A stretch of 64,000 nucleotides of DNA from Piscicola geometra (taxonomy: Eukaryota > Annelida > Clitellata > Hirudinida > Piscicolidae). The notes under the pieces were generated by a model, which was not told the DNA's origin, ran no database searches, and saw nothing but the letters and a program-made list of their open reading frames with translations. A program made the translations under genes and the position numbers. Shown piece by piece: positions 47,356-59,600 of the stretch (positions are counted from its first letter, which is position 1; each line of letters starts with the position of its first letter). The DNA is taken from assembly GCA_943735955.1 (NCBI GenBank), contig OX030964.1, positions 3,442,099 through 3,506,098 on the forward strand. Direction: 5' to 3'.

Positions 47356-49755
47356 GCCATCACGTCCCAAACAAGTACGTCTTCAGGCCTCGACGGAAAT
47401 TTATGAGTGACTTAGTTGAAGTTAAAGAAGAAGGTAAAGAATTCCATAAAAGAGGACCACAGTAAGAAAAAGAACGTTTAGCAAAAGAGTGTTTAACTGG
47501 AAAACGAAAAGAACGATTAAAGGTGGATGATCTTAGACCAGATTTAGGGGGTTGTTTAATTAGATTTTTAAGATAGATTGGAGCATTACAGTTATGAATT
47601 TTAAACATATTTAGGCATATTTTAAAAGTCACTCTAGATCTCAAAGGTAGCCAATGTAACAAACGAAGATAAGGAGAAATATGAGAAAACTTAGGAGCAC
47701 GAGCAACAAGACGAGCAGCACAATTGAAGGTTTTATTTAGAGGAGCCAAAGTAGTATTAGGGAGACCATAGTAAAGAGAGTTGCAATAATCAATCCTGGA
47801 CAGAACTAGAGAAGATACAAGAAGTTGTAGGGTAGGATCATCGAGAAAAGGAAGAAGCTGTTTAATACGACGAATGTGGAAGTAGCAAGATTTAGAGACA
47901 GATAGAATTTGAGGAGCTAAAGACAAGTTAGAATCAAAAATAAAACCAAGGCTACGAATAGAAGATGAAGGGTTTAGAGAGAGTGAAGAGGGGGGAGGCA
48001 AAACTAAAGAAGGAAGAGATAGTAAAGACTTTGATTTTTTATTGAAATATATGAGTTCAAATTTGTCCGGATTAAGTTTGAGAAACATAGAAGAAGCCCA
48101 AGAGATTATAGATTGAAGACAGAGAGTTATTTTATCAACAGTAAGGTCAAGAGAAGAGTCAGTAAAAGATGTATAAATATAGGAGTCGTCAGCATAAATT
48201 TGACTGTTTAGAGAAGATGACGAAATAATATTAGGTAGTTCCGAGGTATAAAGAATAAAAAGTAAGGGACCAAGAATTGAGCCCTGTGGAACACCATAAG
48301 ATAAAGAAACAGAAGAAGAACGAGAAGATTCAATTGATACATAGGAAGTTCGCTCAGAAAGGTAGGATTTAAGCCAGATAAGAGAGGAACCAGAAATATT
48401 AAAGGAAGAGTCTAAAACATTTAATAAAAGCGTATGGTCGACAGTGTCAAAAGCAGCTGAAAAGTCAAGGCATAAAAGAAGAGAAGAGGCATTAGAATCA
48501 GAAGTTAAAATAAGGTCATTATAGAGTTTAAGTAAAGCAGTTTCAGTGGAGTGGCCAATTCTGAAACCAGATTGAGAGGAAGGAAGAAGTGAGTTTTTTT
48601 CTAGATAGAAGGTTAATTGTTGAGAAATAACTTTTTCCAGGACCTTAGAAAGAAAGGAAATGTTAGATACAGGTCTATAACTGGATAAGGATGCAGGATC
48701 AAGAGAAGGCTTCTTAATTGTAGGAATAATAAATGAAGATTTGAGGGCAGACGGAAATTTAGATGTAGACAAAGATAAGTTAACCAAATCCAGAACAATA
48801 GGATAGAATAAAAAAGAGAGTTCTTTAAAAAGGGTTGTAGGAATAAGATCTAGAGAACAAGAAGTGGGAGACATAGAATTAATTATATTTGTAAGATGGT
48901 CCAATGTGACAGGAGAAAAGGATGATAATGATTCAGAAGTGAACTTAGTAAAAGATGGTATAGGCCTATTATAAGACGAAGATCTTATATTAGATATTTT
49001 ATTAGTTAGAAATTCAAGATAGTCATCAGGAGAGAAAGATGGAGGAGGAGAGTTTTTATGTAAAAGTTTAGATAAAGAAGACCACCTATTTTTAGAATTG
49101 GAGGAAGAGATAATAGAATTTCTTAAAAACGAAGAGTGTTTATTAAAAAGGAGAGTACGATAAGAAGAGAAACAATTTTGCCATTTATTCAAACAGGATA
49201 CAGAGAGAGTAGATCGATAAATTCGTTCATACTTGCGAACTAGTCGCTTAGAAGTCATGCACTCACAATCATACCATGGGGATTTTTTAGAGATTAGACG
49301 ATACCGGAAAGTTTTAAATGGAGCAAAAATATCTAAAAGGGAAGATAGAGTAAGATTGAAATTATCCATAAAACTATCCACATCAGTAAAAGATTTAGAG
49401 CAAAAGTCAGAAGAAAGAAAGCATTTAGTAAAATTTATTTTATCAAAATTAGACCAAGAGCGCTTAACAATAGAAGAGGGGAAGTTAGAAAAAGGCTGAG
49501 CAAGAGATAATTTAAAAGATATAAAGTAGTGGTCAGTAAAGTGGAGTGGAATAGATGTTAAGTCATTAATTTTGCTATAATTAGAAGAAATCACAAAGTC
49601 AAGAGTATTACCAAGAGCATGAGTAGGAAAATTACAGTTTTGAGATAAATTAAAAAGAGAAAGAATTTCAAGAAACTTAGCAACATAGAAATCAGAAGGT
49701 TTATTACTAGAGATATTAAATAATCGAGAAAATACGACAGAATATGGAAAAAACT
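47290..49755 (-). mobile_element. 5'-truncated CR1/L2-type non-LTR retrotransposon (LINE)
   Basis: A single minus-strand frame (ORF from 49594 to stop at 47360) continues upstream without a Met to about 49745, where homology appears to stop. The 5' end encodes the tail of the apurinic-type endonuclease (ALGNTLDFVISSNYSKINDL, HFTDHYFISF). The reverse transcriptase follows with SSYRPVSNISFLSKVLEKVI, GFRIGHSTETALL, LDFSAAFDTVDHTLLL, GVPQGSILGPLLF, the catalytic YADD, and the C-terminal region with WLPLRSRVTFKICLNMFK and FRRGLKTYLF. The order and C-terminal motifs are those of the CR1/L2/Rex1 group. The RT frame is intact, so insertion may be recent, but most of the endonuclease and any ORF1 are missing. 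The 3' end is a (GATT)n-type repeat at 47288-47310. Confidence 0.95.
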
Positions 49756-52700
49756 AATGGAGAAAAATTTGTTTAGCTTGTGTTTCAATATATAAATGAT
49801 TCCAAAATTAGTTTTAACAGCTTCTATTTAAAAAATTTTTTTTATCCAAAACAGTATTGGAAAATTCAACCACCAAATAATTGTTCAAGGCCAATGATGA
49901 CGGTGTTAGTGAGTTTGCCTGTAAATATTGCATCTCTATTGCAGCAATAATCTCTTTTATTTCTGCATATGTACTTGAAAATATCCTTACAATCAAATTG
50001 ATGTGAAGTGGTATTAGAGGTTGCTGCTTGTATTCTTTTACACTGTTCTAAAATTATTTTATTATAACTATATATTTTGATGTTAACCACCATTCTTATA
50101 ATTTTTATCAGCATTATTATTAGTAAATATTTTATTAATTTTTCTATTATTCTAATAACATAGTTAATATATAAAAAACACAAAATAAATTTTATACAAG
50201 TTTAAAAAAAAATAGAATAAGTATTTCCATTTGAAGTTTCACCAAAGTTTTATTGTTTCATCACAATAATAATTATAATTAAAAAAACACAAAATAAAAT
50301 GTATCTATAAAAGCATGTGTGTAAAAATAGAAAATCTAAATCGATGTTGGCCCACCTATCGATCCAATAAAACGGGTCCAGATTCCTGCAACCTACCTCC
50401 AACACCTGCGTACCGTTTATGTTCAGGTTTTCAGATCTTTGGGCTAGTTGTGGGGGTAGGCATGATGGCGTGATGGAGTGAAATGAAAGAGTGGAGGAGT
50501 GGTTTTTGTAGTAGAGGAGAAAAAAAGGGTTGTAGGGTATGGTTTATGAATAAAAATTTGAGAATGTTATTTCTAAAAACCTTTGTATCGAATAATTTTA
50601 TTTAAAATCTTCAAGTGGATTTTTTCTAACTTCTAAGGCAGGGAAATTTTATGGTACGACTTTTTAGATTAATTAGTCAAAACATATATTAAAGAAAAAT
50701 TTAGTATTCAATTCATAAAAATATATTTGAAGAAGTAGAAAAATAAAAATAACGTTTTTAGGCTAAACCTTTTTCATGGTAAAAATTTATTTCCTCATAC
50801 GAAAAAAAAATTGTTGAATTTTTTTTCTACGTTTTTTTCCGTTTTTTAGAAAAAAAATAATCAGCTTTTTTTATTTCAAAACGATTTTTACGTATTCGTA
50901 GAATTTATTTCCTATGAATAAAAAATGTTTTTTTAATCTCACTATCAATTAACCTGCATCTGTTTATTTACACAAAGAAACATAATAAGATACAAAAAAC
51001 AGCAAAATACAAAGATACTGAAAAAAATAAAAAAATAAAAAGATACTGAAAAAATGCAAAAATACAAAGATACTAGAAAAAATGCAAAAATACAAAGATA
51101 CTGAAAAAATGCAAAAATACATATAAATATACACCCAAACATTTTAAGATACACACAAGTATACACCCAAACATCAGAGATACACAAAAACATACAAAGA
51201 CACACACAAAAATACAAATATACACACAAACATACAAAGATACACACAAACATACAAAGATACGCACAAACATACAAATATATACACAAACATACAAAGA
51301 TACACACAAACATACAAAGGTATGTAAAAGAATATGGGTTAGGAATCTCGGGTTTGGTATGATGTTCATAAGTTGTTTATGATTGGGTTAGAAGCATTAT
51401 CTGCATTCTTGGACCAAGTACAGCAGGTTGGTGGGTTGATGGAGGGGTGGATGGATGGTGGAGAGATGGTGAAGAAATGGATGGGTGGTGGATGGATGAG
51501 TGGTAGATGGGTGGTAAAGGGATGGATGAGTGGTGGAAGGGATGTGAAAAAAGAATGGATTGAGATTAAAAATTGATAAAGAAAGTTTAAAAGAGACCAA
51601 AACGAAAGAGTAGATGGAAACAGGAAAAAGATAAAGAATAATAAATATTATTTTAAAGAAAAAAAAGGGTTGACGTATATTTTTAACGTGGCATAAACCC
51701 GAACGAGCTTTAAAACAAATTAAATATTGAGTTGATAGAGATAAGGAAGAAAAGGGAAGTAGCTTTTAGTGGGAAGGCGAAAAAATAAGAAAGGTAAGGT
51801 ATAGCTTGGTAGATAGATTAGATTGCTAAAGAAATAATAGCTTAAAACACCATGTATAAGACGCAATACGGGAGATTTATCGAGTGATTTTAAGAAACTG
51901 AAAACATAAACATCTCTTTTATTTTTCCTTTCACAATAATTGAAATTGAACAATTTTAAAGTTTTAAAGTTTTTTGAATAGAAAAAAACTCAAGTTGGAA
52001 CTGAAAATGTATTAATTTGAAGAATATAAGTGCATCTTGAATAAAAAATCATTTTTTGATATAATTCATATATATATATAATAATGTTTATATTATTTAT
52101 GTATTTTTAAAAACAAATAATAATCTTATTCAAATCAAACATAAAATGTAAAGTAAACCGCTTTGTCATAAAATGAGGTATGGTTAAGTGCGCAGTTTTC
52201 AATTAATTGAAATTAAGTGTATATTTCAGTGTCTGCAGGAACGACAATGACTTGAAATTAAAAAGAAAAATTAAGAATAACGAATGGAAAAGATTTTAAA
52301 CTAAACATTTTTCATGAATTTCAAAATTATAAAGTCTAAAGCTACGAGCTTGAGTAGAAAATTTGGAAAAACCTTATGATGAAGCTGTGTATTTCAATGA
52401 ATCAATGTTAGCATTCACGAATAAGTTATTTAGAGGTATTTAAGTTGAACAATAAAATAGGTTTAAATTAGAAATTATGTTTGAAAAACATTATTTAATG
52501 GTGTACAGTCGCAAAAAAGATCACGAAAATGATAAATTAATTGCACTTGGTTCCAGCGTTAAGGCTCTAAATTAAATAGAAAAAGTGATAAACTAATTGA
52601 AACTGTTTATGAAACTAATTGTTTTTAATACTTAATTTTCTTATTAAGTCAAAAGATACAGTTTGTTAACGTAAATATAATAGCATAAACTAAAAAAAAA

Positions 52701-52820
52701 TATTTCAAAATATTAGAAAAACCCTCAATGTAAAAAATATTAATGCCCGACCTCATTACTTAGCTTTAAAGCTGAATATTCTCACACCCAATTGCAGCGA
52801 ATAGAACGTCCAAAAGGAGA
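49756..52820. other. AT-rich region between the LINE and the P450 gene
   Basis: Apart from two candidate exons near 50 kb, it contains AT-rich sequence, a TACAAA/ATACAC-rich stretch (51000-51330), and a GGATGG/GGTGG stretch (51430-51540). No other gene or RNA is recognised. Confidence 0.5.
49809..50443 (-). CDS. Possible two 3'-terminal exons of an unidentified gene
   Basis: A candidate exon at 50397-50443 (acceptor ACAACTAG, donor GAG|GTAGGT) encodes QRSENLNINGTQVLE. In the same phase it could join an acceptor TTTTAG at about 50050, giving NSVKEYKQQPLIPLHINLIV and a frame to a stop near 49809. A second frame of the same stretch, Cys-rich (CKRIQ...DYCCNRD...LEQLFGG), is also open to a stop at 49866, so the frame is uncertain. 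No family is recognised and no 5' exons were found. Confidence 0.25.
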
Positions 52821-54380
52821 TTAGCACACAGGATTACTTGGACGAACTGTCAAGGGCTCTAGTGTCACCTTGAAGGGTTTGGGAGACAGGCCGATGCCGT
52901 CGATTGCCTCGATGTCGAGGGGAGATGGGCTGGAAATGCGATACTTTTCAACGAGTCGAGCTGCCATCAGCACTGATAGGGACTTTCCCGTGTGGACCCC
53001 GATGCATTTTCTGTTTCCAAATCCAAACGAAAGCAGTCTGTCATTCAGCCGTGGGTCGAAAGCACCATCGCTGTCTAGGAATCTTTCTGGTTTGAACTCG
53101 TAGGGATGTGGCCAGTACTTTTCGTTGAAGTTGAGAGCGAAGTTGTTGAAGAGAAGACAAGTTCCTTTGTTGATTCTCACGCCGTCTCTCGTGACGATGT
53201 CTCCGGTAAGTTCTCGTTTCAGGAATGGATTGAGGCAGCTGAACCGAAGGCTCTCCGCCACCACAGCGTTGCAATACTGCAAGCTAGAAATGTCTTCTAA
53301 AGTTATACTTTTTGAATTATTTTCCGTCAGAACTTTTTCAATTTCTTGTCTCATTTTGTCTTGCACGTCGCTGTACTTAGTGGCGTAGACCAGAAACCAC
53401 TGCACCAAGAGCGAGATTGACTCAGTGCCCGCTCGAATGATGTCGACGAGGCCTTGATAGAAAACCTTTTCGAGAGAGTCGTGTTTGGATTCGTTGTATT
53501 CTTTCAAATGTTCCAGTTTTCTATTGAAGAATAGAACCAAATTGGAATCGTCTTCTTCACGATTTTGCAATTTCTTTTCGGTTTCTTGGTCGCAGAATTC
53601 GTGGAGGAGTTTGTTGAATGCTGTAAACTTATTGAACTTTTGGCTCATTATTTTGTGCAGACTTGGTAGCAAGTTGAAAATGCTGAAAGAGCCCATGGTA
53701 GTGGTATAGTCGGGAAGGAGGTGAATGATTTCGATCAATTTCTTGCAGGTTTCTTCCTCCAGCTCTCCGTATGACATTCGGTACAAAACCCTGCTAACAT
53801 AGTAAGTAACGGTGTAACGAATATCTACAGGCTCTGAAAAGTCGGTGTTTTGCAGTTCGGATATCAAATTCTCGACTTCCTCGGGCAGAATCTGGTTGAT
53901 GTTATTTTTTTCAAGATGTTTTAGACCAGCGTTGGTGTAGGCTCTTCTTTTTTTCCAGCGTTCCAGAAAGTCATTGTGGGCACCAGAAGAGACGTGGCTG
54001 GTGGTGAAAGAAGCGGGCTTTCCAAATAACTGATCTGGATAGTTCTTCGCAACGCTGATGATATCGTCGTAGTCACTGAAAACCACCGAAGTGCCATGCC
54101 CGGCTTTAATCTTGAAGATTTTGTTTTGAAATTTTTCAGAGGCTACTTTCGCCAGTGATTCATGTGGAAGACTGCCCAGTGAAAAAAGACACCCGAAAAA
54201 TGGGATGTTTTTCCAGGTTGGAAGGTTGGAGAAGGAAGGATGGAATGTTTGCTTGTTTTTGAGGGTTTGTTTGATGCAGAAGCTGGCGTATAGAAGTGCG
54301 GCTGTGCACACCAAGTGAGTGGTGATGGAGAGGCTGTAGAAGAGGTGGAATGGGAAACTGAAAAGCGAGATTGACAACAT
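52821..54380 (-). CDS. Cytochrome P450, clan 2 type, single exon
   Basis: 519 residues, the usual length for microsomal P450s, in one uninterrupted frame. N-terminal hydrophobic anchor (residues 1-35) and a hinge LPTWKNIPFFG; I-helix AGTES (317-321); K-helix ESLR (376-379); PERF (431-434); heme-binding FGFGNRKCIG (452-461) with the axial Cys459. The pattern fits a CYP2/CYP17/CYP1-like (clan 2) monooxygenase of the endoplasmic reticulum; substrate unknown. It has no introns, unlike every other cellular gene in the window, which suggests a retrocopy or intron loss, yet it is intact. The Met at 54380 is the first in frame after the last upstream stop. Confidence 0.95.
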   Translation of the reverse strand: MLSISLFSFPFHLFYSLSITTHLVCTAALLYASFCIKQTLKNKQTFHPSFSNLPTWKNIPFFGCLFSLGSLPHESLAKVASEKFQNKIFKIKAGHGTSVVFSDYDDIISVAKNYPDQLFGKPASFTTSHVSSGAHNDFLERWKKRRAYTNAGLKHLEKNNINQILPEEVENLISELQNTDFSEPVDIRYTVTYYVSRVLYRMSYGELEEETCKKLIEIIHLLPDYTTTMGSFSIFNLLPSLHKIMSQKFNKFTAFNKLLHEFCDQETEKKLQNREEDDSNLVLFFNRKLEHLKEYNESKHDSLEKVFYQGLVDIIRAGTESISLLVQWFLVYATKYSDVQDKMRQEIEKVLTENNSKSITLEDISSLQYCNAVVAESLRFSCLNPFLKRELTGDIVTRDGVRINKGTCLLFNNFALNFNEKYWPHPYEFKPERFLDSDGAFDPRLNDRLLSFGFGNRKCIGVHTGKSLSVLMAARLVEKYRISSPSPLDIEAIDGIGLSPKPFKVTLEPLTVRPSNPVC

Positions 54381-54595
54381 TCCAGTGTTTTTAACGGATG
54401 GTTTTGTTTTTGTCGTTGTTGTTTTTTGTGTGGTCGTTTTCGTACTTGCTTTTTTTGCAGTAGATGTTGTTTGGATTATATTTCTTTTTGGTAGTTTTTG
54501 AAGTTTTGTTGCTACAGAACAAGTATTAGTTATAGTTTTAATAGTAGTCGTAGTAGTAGAAGAAGTAGCAGCAGTAATAGCAGTAGTAGTATTAC

Positions 54596-54732
<137 letters not shown>

Positions 54733-54891
54733 GTTGTTGTTGTAGTACTAGTAGTAAGAGAAGGGCAGTTGATTCACGGGGTGGATGAGACGGTAAAAAC
54801 TTTGAGATTTCAGCTGTTCCAGAAGACTATTCTCCGAATAATTCTTCAGGCCAAACTGACGACGTCCTTATCAAGGATCTCATCCAACCCG

Positions 54892-54899
54892 CTTTTATA
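54892..54899 (-). promoter_or_regulatory. TATA box of the P450 gene (TATAAAAG)
   Basis: GCGCTATAAAAGCGGG on the minus strand, about 510 bases upstream of the P450 ATG. Transcription would start near 54865, giving a leader of about 485 nt that includes the triplet repeat. A textbook TATA sequence in a GC flank; no transcript evidence. Confidence 0.55.
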
Positions 54900-55139
54900 G
54901 CGCTTTGTCTCCAGAACTTCGTCTGTTAATTGTGTTATTGTTGGTGTTCTCCTCTCTGTTAGTTTCATTGTTATTTCTATCATTAACATACATCTTGCTT
55001 GGTTCTTGGCGGTTTTCTTATCTATTTAATCTGGTTTTTTCTAGATTTTTAAAACTATTACAGTGGTTTCTAATTAGCTCACCAGGGTCGTCATTTGGCT
55101 TTTATCTATTCTATGGTCCTTTCAGTGGCATCTTTTAGA

Positions 55140-56520
55140 AGTCGTTCGTTAACTCGAGTCTTTTAAATGCGTTTTCCAACGCGCGGGGTTTTCACGAGAC
55201 AAAAAAACATTCTAAGTCACTTTTTATCGTTTTTTTAAGAGTCATCCGAATAATTTGTACAACAGAAATCTGAACTTTTCAGATATAGAAAACTGAATGA
55301 ATGCAAAAAATTTTAATTTAAAAAAAACTTGTTAAAACTAATTTATTAAACGAAAAACTTACGAAGCACAAAAAATCCAGATAAATGGTGAGGCATCAAC
55401 GCCTCTACACATTTATCAACCAGTTAAAACATCACAATCCTTCATATATATACCTACACTTTTCGAGCCATTCCAGTTATAATGAAGTATTAGTAAATTA
55501 GAATTAAGTTTAATTAATAATAATAATTGGTTTTATTTAGAACTGATTATCCTTATATCGATCGCCTTGTTATGGACTGTTAGATAAATAATTTTGTGTG
55601 AAATGGATAGTTTAAACAGCTAAAATTAGCTGGAAAAATGGCTAGTAGAATAAGGGCATAGCTAAATAAAAAATGATAAAGATACAATAGCTTTACAGAT
55701 GGGTGGGTAAAATGAGACATTTGAATAATAAAACAACTACTGTTTCGGATTGGATTGAACTAACTCGAAAAGTCTGTGTCAAATTAAATTCCATTGCATT
55801 CACTAATAAATCTCATTTCTATTCATTCAACCATCCATCCATTCACGCACCCACCCATCCATTCACCCACTCAAACACTCGTTTATCCATTCACTCATTT
55901 ATCAGATCATCCCCTCATCCATTTACACATCTATTTATCCACCCACCCACCTCCCTCCTCACACAACACCAACCCTTCCATTCCCTAAACATCCATAAGG
56001 AATCCACGGAATCCAAGCATCGACTATATGGTGCAACACGAGAATGTGGTGGGGGGAAGAGGAGGAAGAGAGGGAGAGAGGGAGAGGGTAGGTAACATTG
56101 AGAATGGAGATTTTAGTGGAAAGGCTCGTCATAACAAGAGTTTCTAGAGACGCCAAACGCTTGAAAACACTCTCTCAGGGTTGTTGCGACTTCATCACGT
56201 AGGCCCTTTCTATTGTTAGTAGTGGTGGTAGCAATAGAAACTGTTCTTGCTGTTATTCTTGTTGTTTGCAGCAATAAAAATAATTTTTATTCGTTTTTCC
56301 ATTACCACCATTCGGTAGCCCAGTGTTGCTGATAATAAAAAAATATTAAAAATAAGACTGTTTTGGAAGTTTTTCTTTCTAGTTGCATACTTTTGCTTGT
56401 GTTGCACAGTTATCACTGTTAACGATTCATTGATTAACAACATTTTCTTCAGATTAATCGATCAGGAAAAGAAACAACGAGCTGCGAGTTAAAAACACGC
56501 ATTAACGTATAACGGGTCAA
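55140..56520. other. Non-coding region upstream of the P450 gene
   Basis: No exon recognised. A CATC/CACC stretch (55825-55960) explains the short plus-strand ORF at 55703-56095. The rest is AT-rich. Confidence 0.5.
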
Positions 56521-56539
56521 ACGACGGAAAGCGAAGAAG

Positions 56540-56675
56540 ATGACATGAACTGAACTGAACGCCTAACGACTCTCGGCTTGACCAACGGTTGGTCGCAGGT
56601 TCAAATGCAACCGATGCCCTAGTAGTGAGCGCTTCAGTTGCGTGTCTGGGCGCTATATAAAAACGATGATTTATT
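56540..56675 (+). mobile_element. tRNA-derived SINE
   Basis: Contains a tRNA-like segment with a B-box-like GGTTCAAATGC (56598-56608) inside GGTCGCAGGTTCAAATGCAA, preceded by CTAACGACTCTCGGC. It is followed by GAGCGCTT (56627) and GGGCGCTATATAAAA (56648), the tail also found at the LINE 3' end. An A box is not clear. Confidence 0.6.
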
Positions 56676-59600
56676 TCATTTATTTGTATTAACTTATTCT
56701 GATTTCTTTCATTTTATTAATTAAATTAAATTAATTACTTTATTTATTCGTTTATTTAATTTCATGACAACAACCTGGAGAGGACTCCGGCCTAGAGCGT
56801 CTGTGGCGTGACAGCGGGAGAGCCTTTGTGTCAAGAGTTAAGAGACCTAATTGAGCTGTAGTCAATTAGATTAAACAATTAAATTAGTTAATTAGATGAG
56901 TCAATTAGATTTACTGTGAGTGTTTAATTATTAATTATTATTACTATTCTTATTTGGAATTAATTAGGATTGATATATATATATTTATCATACTTTTTTA
57001 ATCACTATTGAATAGTTTGTTGTAGGTTCAATCGAAGGTAGAAAACAACGCGAAAATTCTATGATGAGAAAACAAAAAAAAAACAATTTCAAGTAGATGC
57101 TATCAGAACTAATGATAAGTATGAAAAAAGTCATCATGGAAATGTACTTAGACCTATTTGCTACACACAGAAATGTTTTATCTTCACAACCTTACCATAG
57201 AAACCTAATAATAAAAACAAGCATAAAAATATTTGGAATAATCAATTATTTATTAGACATAGAAAAAAAAATAATAAAAGTTTTATTTGACCAGTTTGTC
57301 AGCTATTATTTTTCAAATAAAAAAATTAAACATAAAGGAAAAATTGTTTTGAATATTAAAACAAAAAGAAGAAGCAAAATAGAGATAATAAAAATGATAC
57401 AAACAAAATCTCAGCTTTGAGATTGTGAGAGGGATAACATTATAATTTCAATTATCAGCCTTATCACCACTATAGGATGATTATTACCACCTCTGCTAAC
57501 ATCATCATCTTCATCATCTCCACTATCATCATCATTTAAGTTTTTTTTCCACCATTAAAAATGTTTTTATGAAAAATACTTTTTGAATGGTTGTGTGCTT
57601 GGTGCCTACTTTTTTTTCATAACTTTACAAAAGTTGTGATAAACTTGAGCAAAGAAATAAAACTCTTGAAACTGCAACAAAATTTTGAAAGAAAAGAAAA
57701 TTAACAATAACAAACACAAGCCATAAACCACCCCAAGAACAACAACAACCATTTCAACACTACCTCAACAATAGCAAAACAACAACAAAAACAACAACAA
57801 CAACAACAAAAACAATAAAAATGATCCGTGGCCAACTAGACCAATGAATCATGGACTTGGTACAACTTACTATCGATCGGCTAGCGTTGCAAACATCACT
57901 CCATCTTAACTTCTACTGCATCAAGTAATAGTAATAGTATCCTTGTGTATCTTTTTATATTTCATATATTTGTGTAGGTAATTTATATAGCGTGAAATAA
58001 ATATGTATTTGCATACTTCTAAATAATGGTTTTTAATTTTGAAAAAATAGGTATTTTTCATTTAATTCTATTAAAAATATCATTTAATATTGAAGTTTTT
58101 TGCTCATTAAATTTTTTTATTATTAGTCAAATTAAATTATTGAAATTTAATTACGCTTATTATTATTTTTCACACTAATTAACATAATAGAAATTATATT
58201 TTTTCAACGTATTTTTGAACCAAGAACCCTAAAACAATTATTTTTTAAAGATGAGGGGGTCTGAACATTATGGGTGTCTGAAAAATCTGTTTCAAAATGA
58301 AATAATTTATTTCAGAATTATATGTTAATATTATTATGAAATATATTTTTCAAGGTTATTTAATTAGTTAGCATTTGATAAAAATACATTTATTATTTAA
58401 AATATATCTTTTAAAGTTTTCATTTGTGAAAATGAAGACAAAAATAGGAATCAAAAAATTAAACCTAGAAAATGAAGTAATTAATATTTCTATAAGGCAT
58501 TTTATCAATTTATATTTAATATATTAAAAGTAGATTTATAGACTGAATATTAAAAAAAATTGATGATATTTAAGTTATTATATTATGCAGTTCGTGAGAA
58601 CTGTTATGAAGCAGAATTCTCGAACATGGAAGTTCATCGAAATGGAGCGAGAAAATGTATGAAGATAGAAATCATAAAATGGATTTAATAAATGTTTAAA
58701 ACCATGACTTCAAGTTGGTTTATTAATTCGATTTGTAAATTTACTGAAACCCCTCATTAATAAAATTAATAAAACGGATTTAAATTATTTTTAAAGATTC
58801 AATTTTTTCATTAAAAACGCATCTTAGACATTAAAAATTGAACTTTAAACTGCAGAGAAATCCTTGAAACAATTTCAAAGTTCCTACTTCTGTCCGTGGA
58901 AATAGGATCTTCTAACCTTGGAAGCCATTGTCACCAGACCTCCGTGCCTCACTTCTAAGACTCGAATTGTGTGTCTTTGCTTTTTATAATTTTTATACAA
59001 TTAAAAAATATTTATTAAAGTGTATTTTTGAAGACACACTAGTTTTTGTGTAACTATTTCATTTTTTAGTAGGTTTTTTTAGTTTTTGCTTATTTTTGAA
59101 AAAGATTTATGATTTAAGGTAAAAAAATGTTAAGCCTCAAACAAACTTTTAACATGAAAATCTTTTAAACCTAATTTTTTTAAACTTCTAGAATAAATTT
59201 AAATTTTGTAATAAAAAAATTAAAAATGACTTGAGGTCTACTTATAGAACGTTTCAAGCACTATCAAGCGACATTTCTTCTTTTAAAAAAATTGTCGAAA
59301 AAAACGTTGAAATGTGGATCTTAGATATTTGCGAAAAATTCAATATTTTTTTAAATTTTAATAAGTTATCATATTTTTGAATTTAAAAAATAGTAACATT
59401 TTTCAAATACTTTTTTTAGTTGAGAAAATCCTCTCGGAAGCCTGAAGCTTTCTCTTGAACCCTTGAACATCCCTCACTGGACCCTCAAACCCTCCCTGAA
59501 GCCCCATACCACCCCATCAACCTCAAAGTTCCCAATAGAAGACTGTCAGGGTCAGGGGGAGTGGAGCTGCTCTGAATAGAAGATGGCAGAAAAGCCCTGA

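Noticed and set aside
47250..49499. Plus-strand ORFs across the LINE
   Set aside because: Antisense shadows of the reverse transcriptase frame.
57097..57420. 107-codon Lys/Ile-rich ORF
   Set aside because: Composition matches AT-rich background, no motif, no splice or promoter context.
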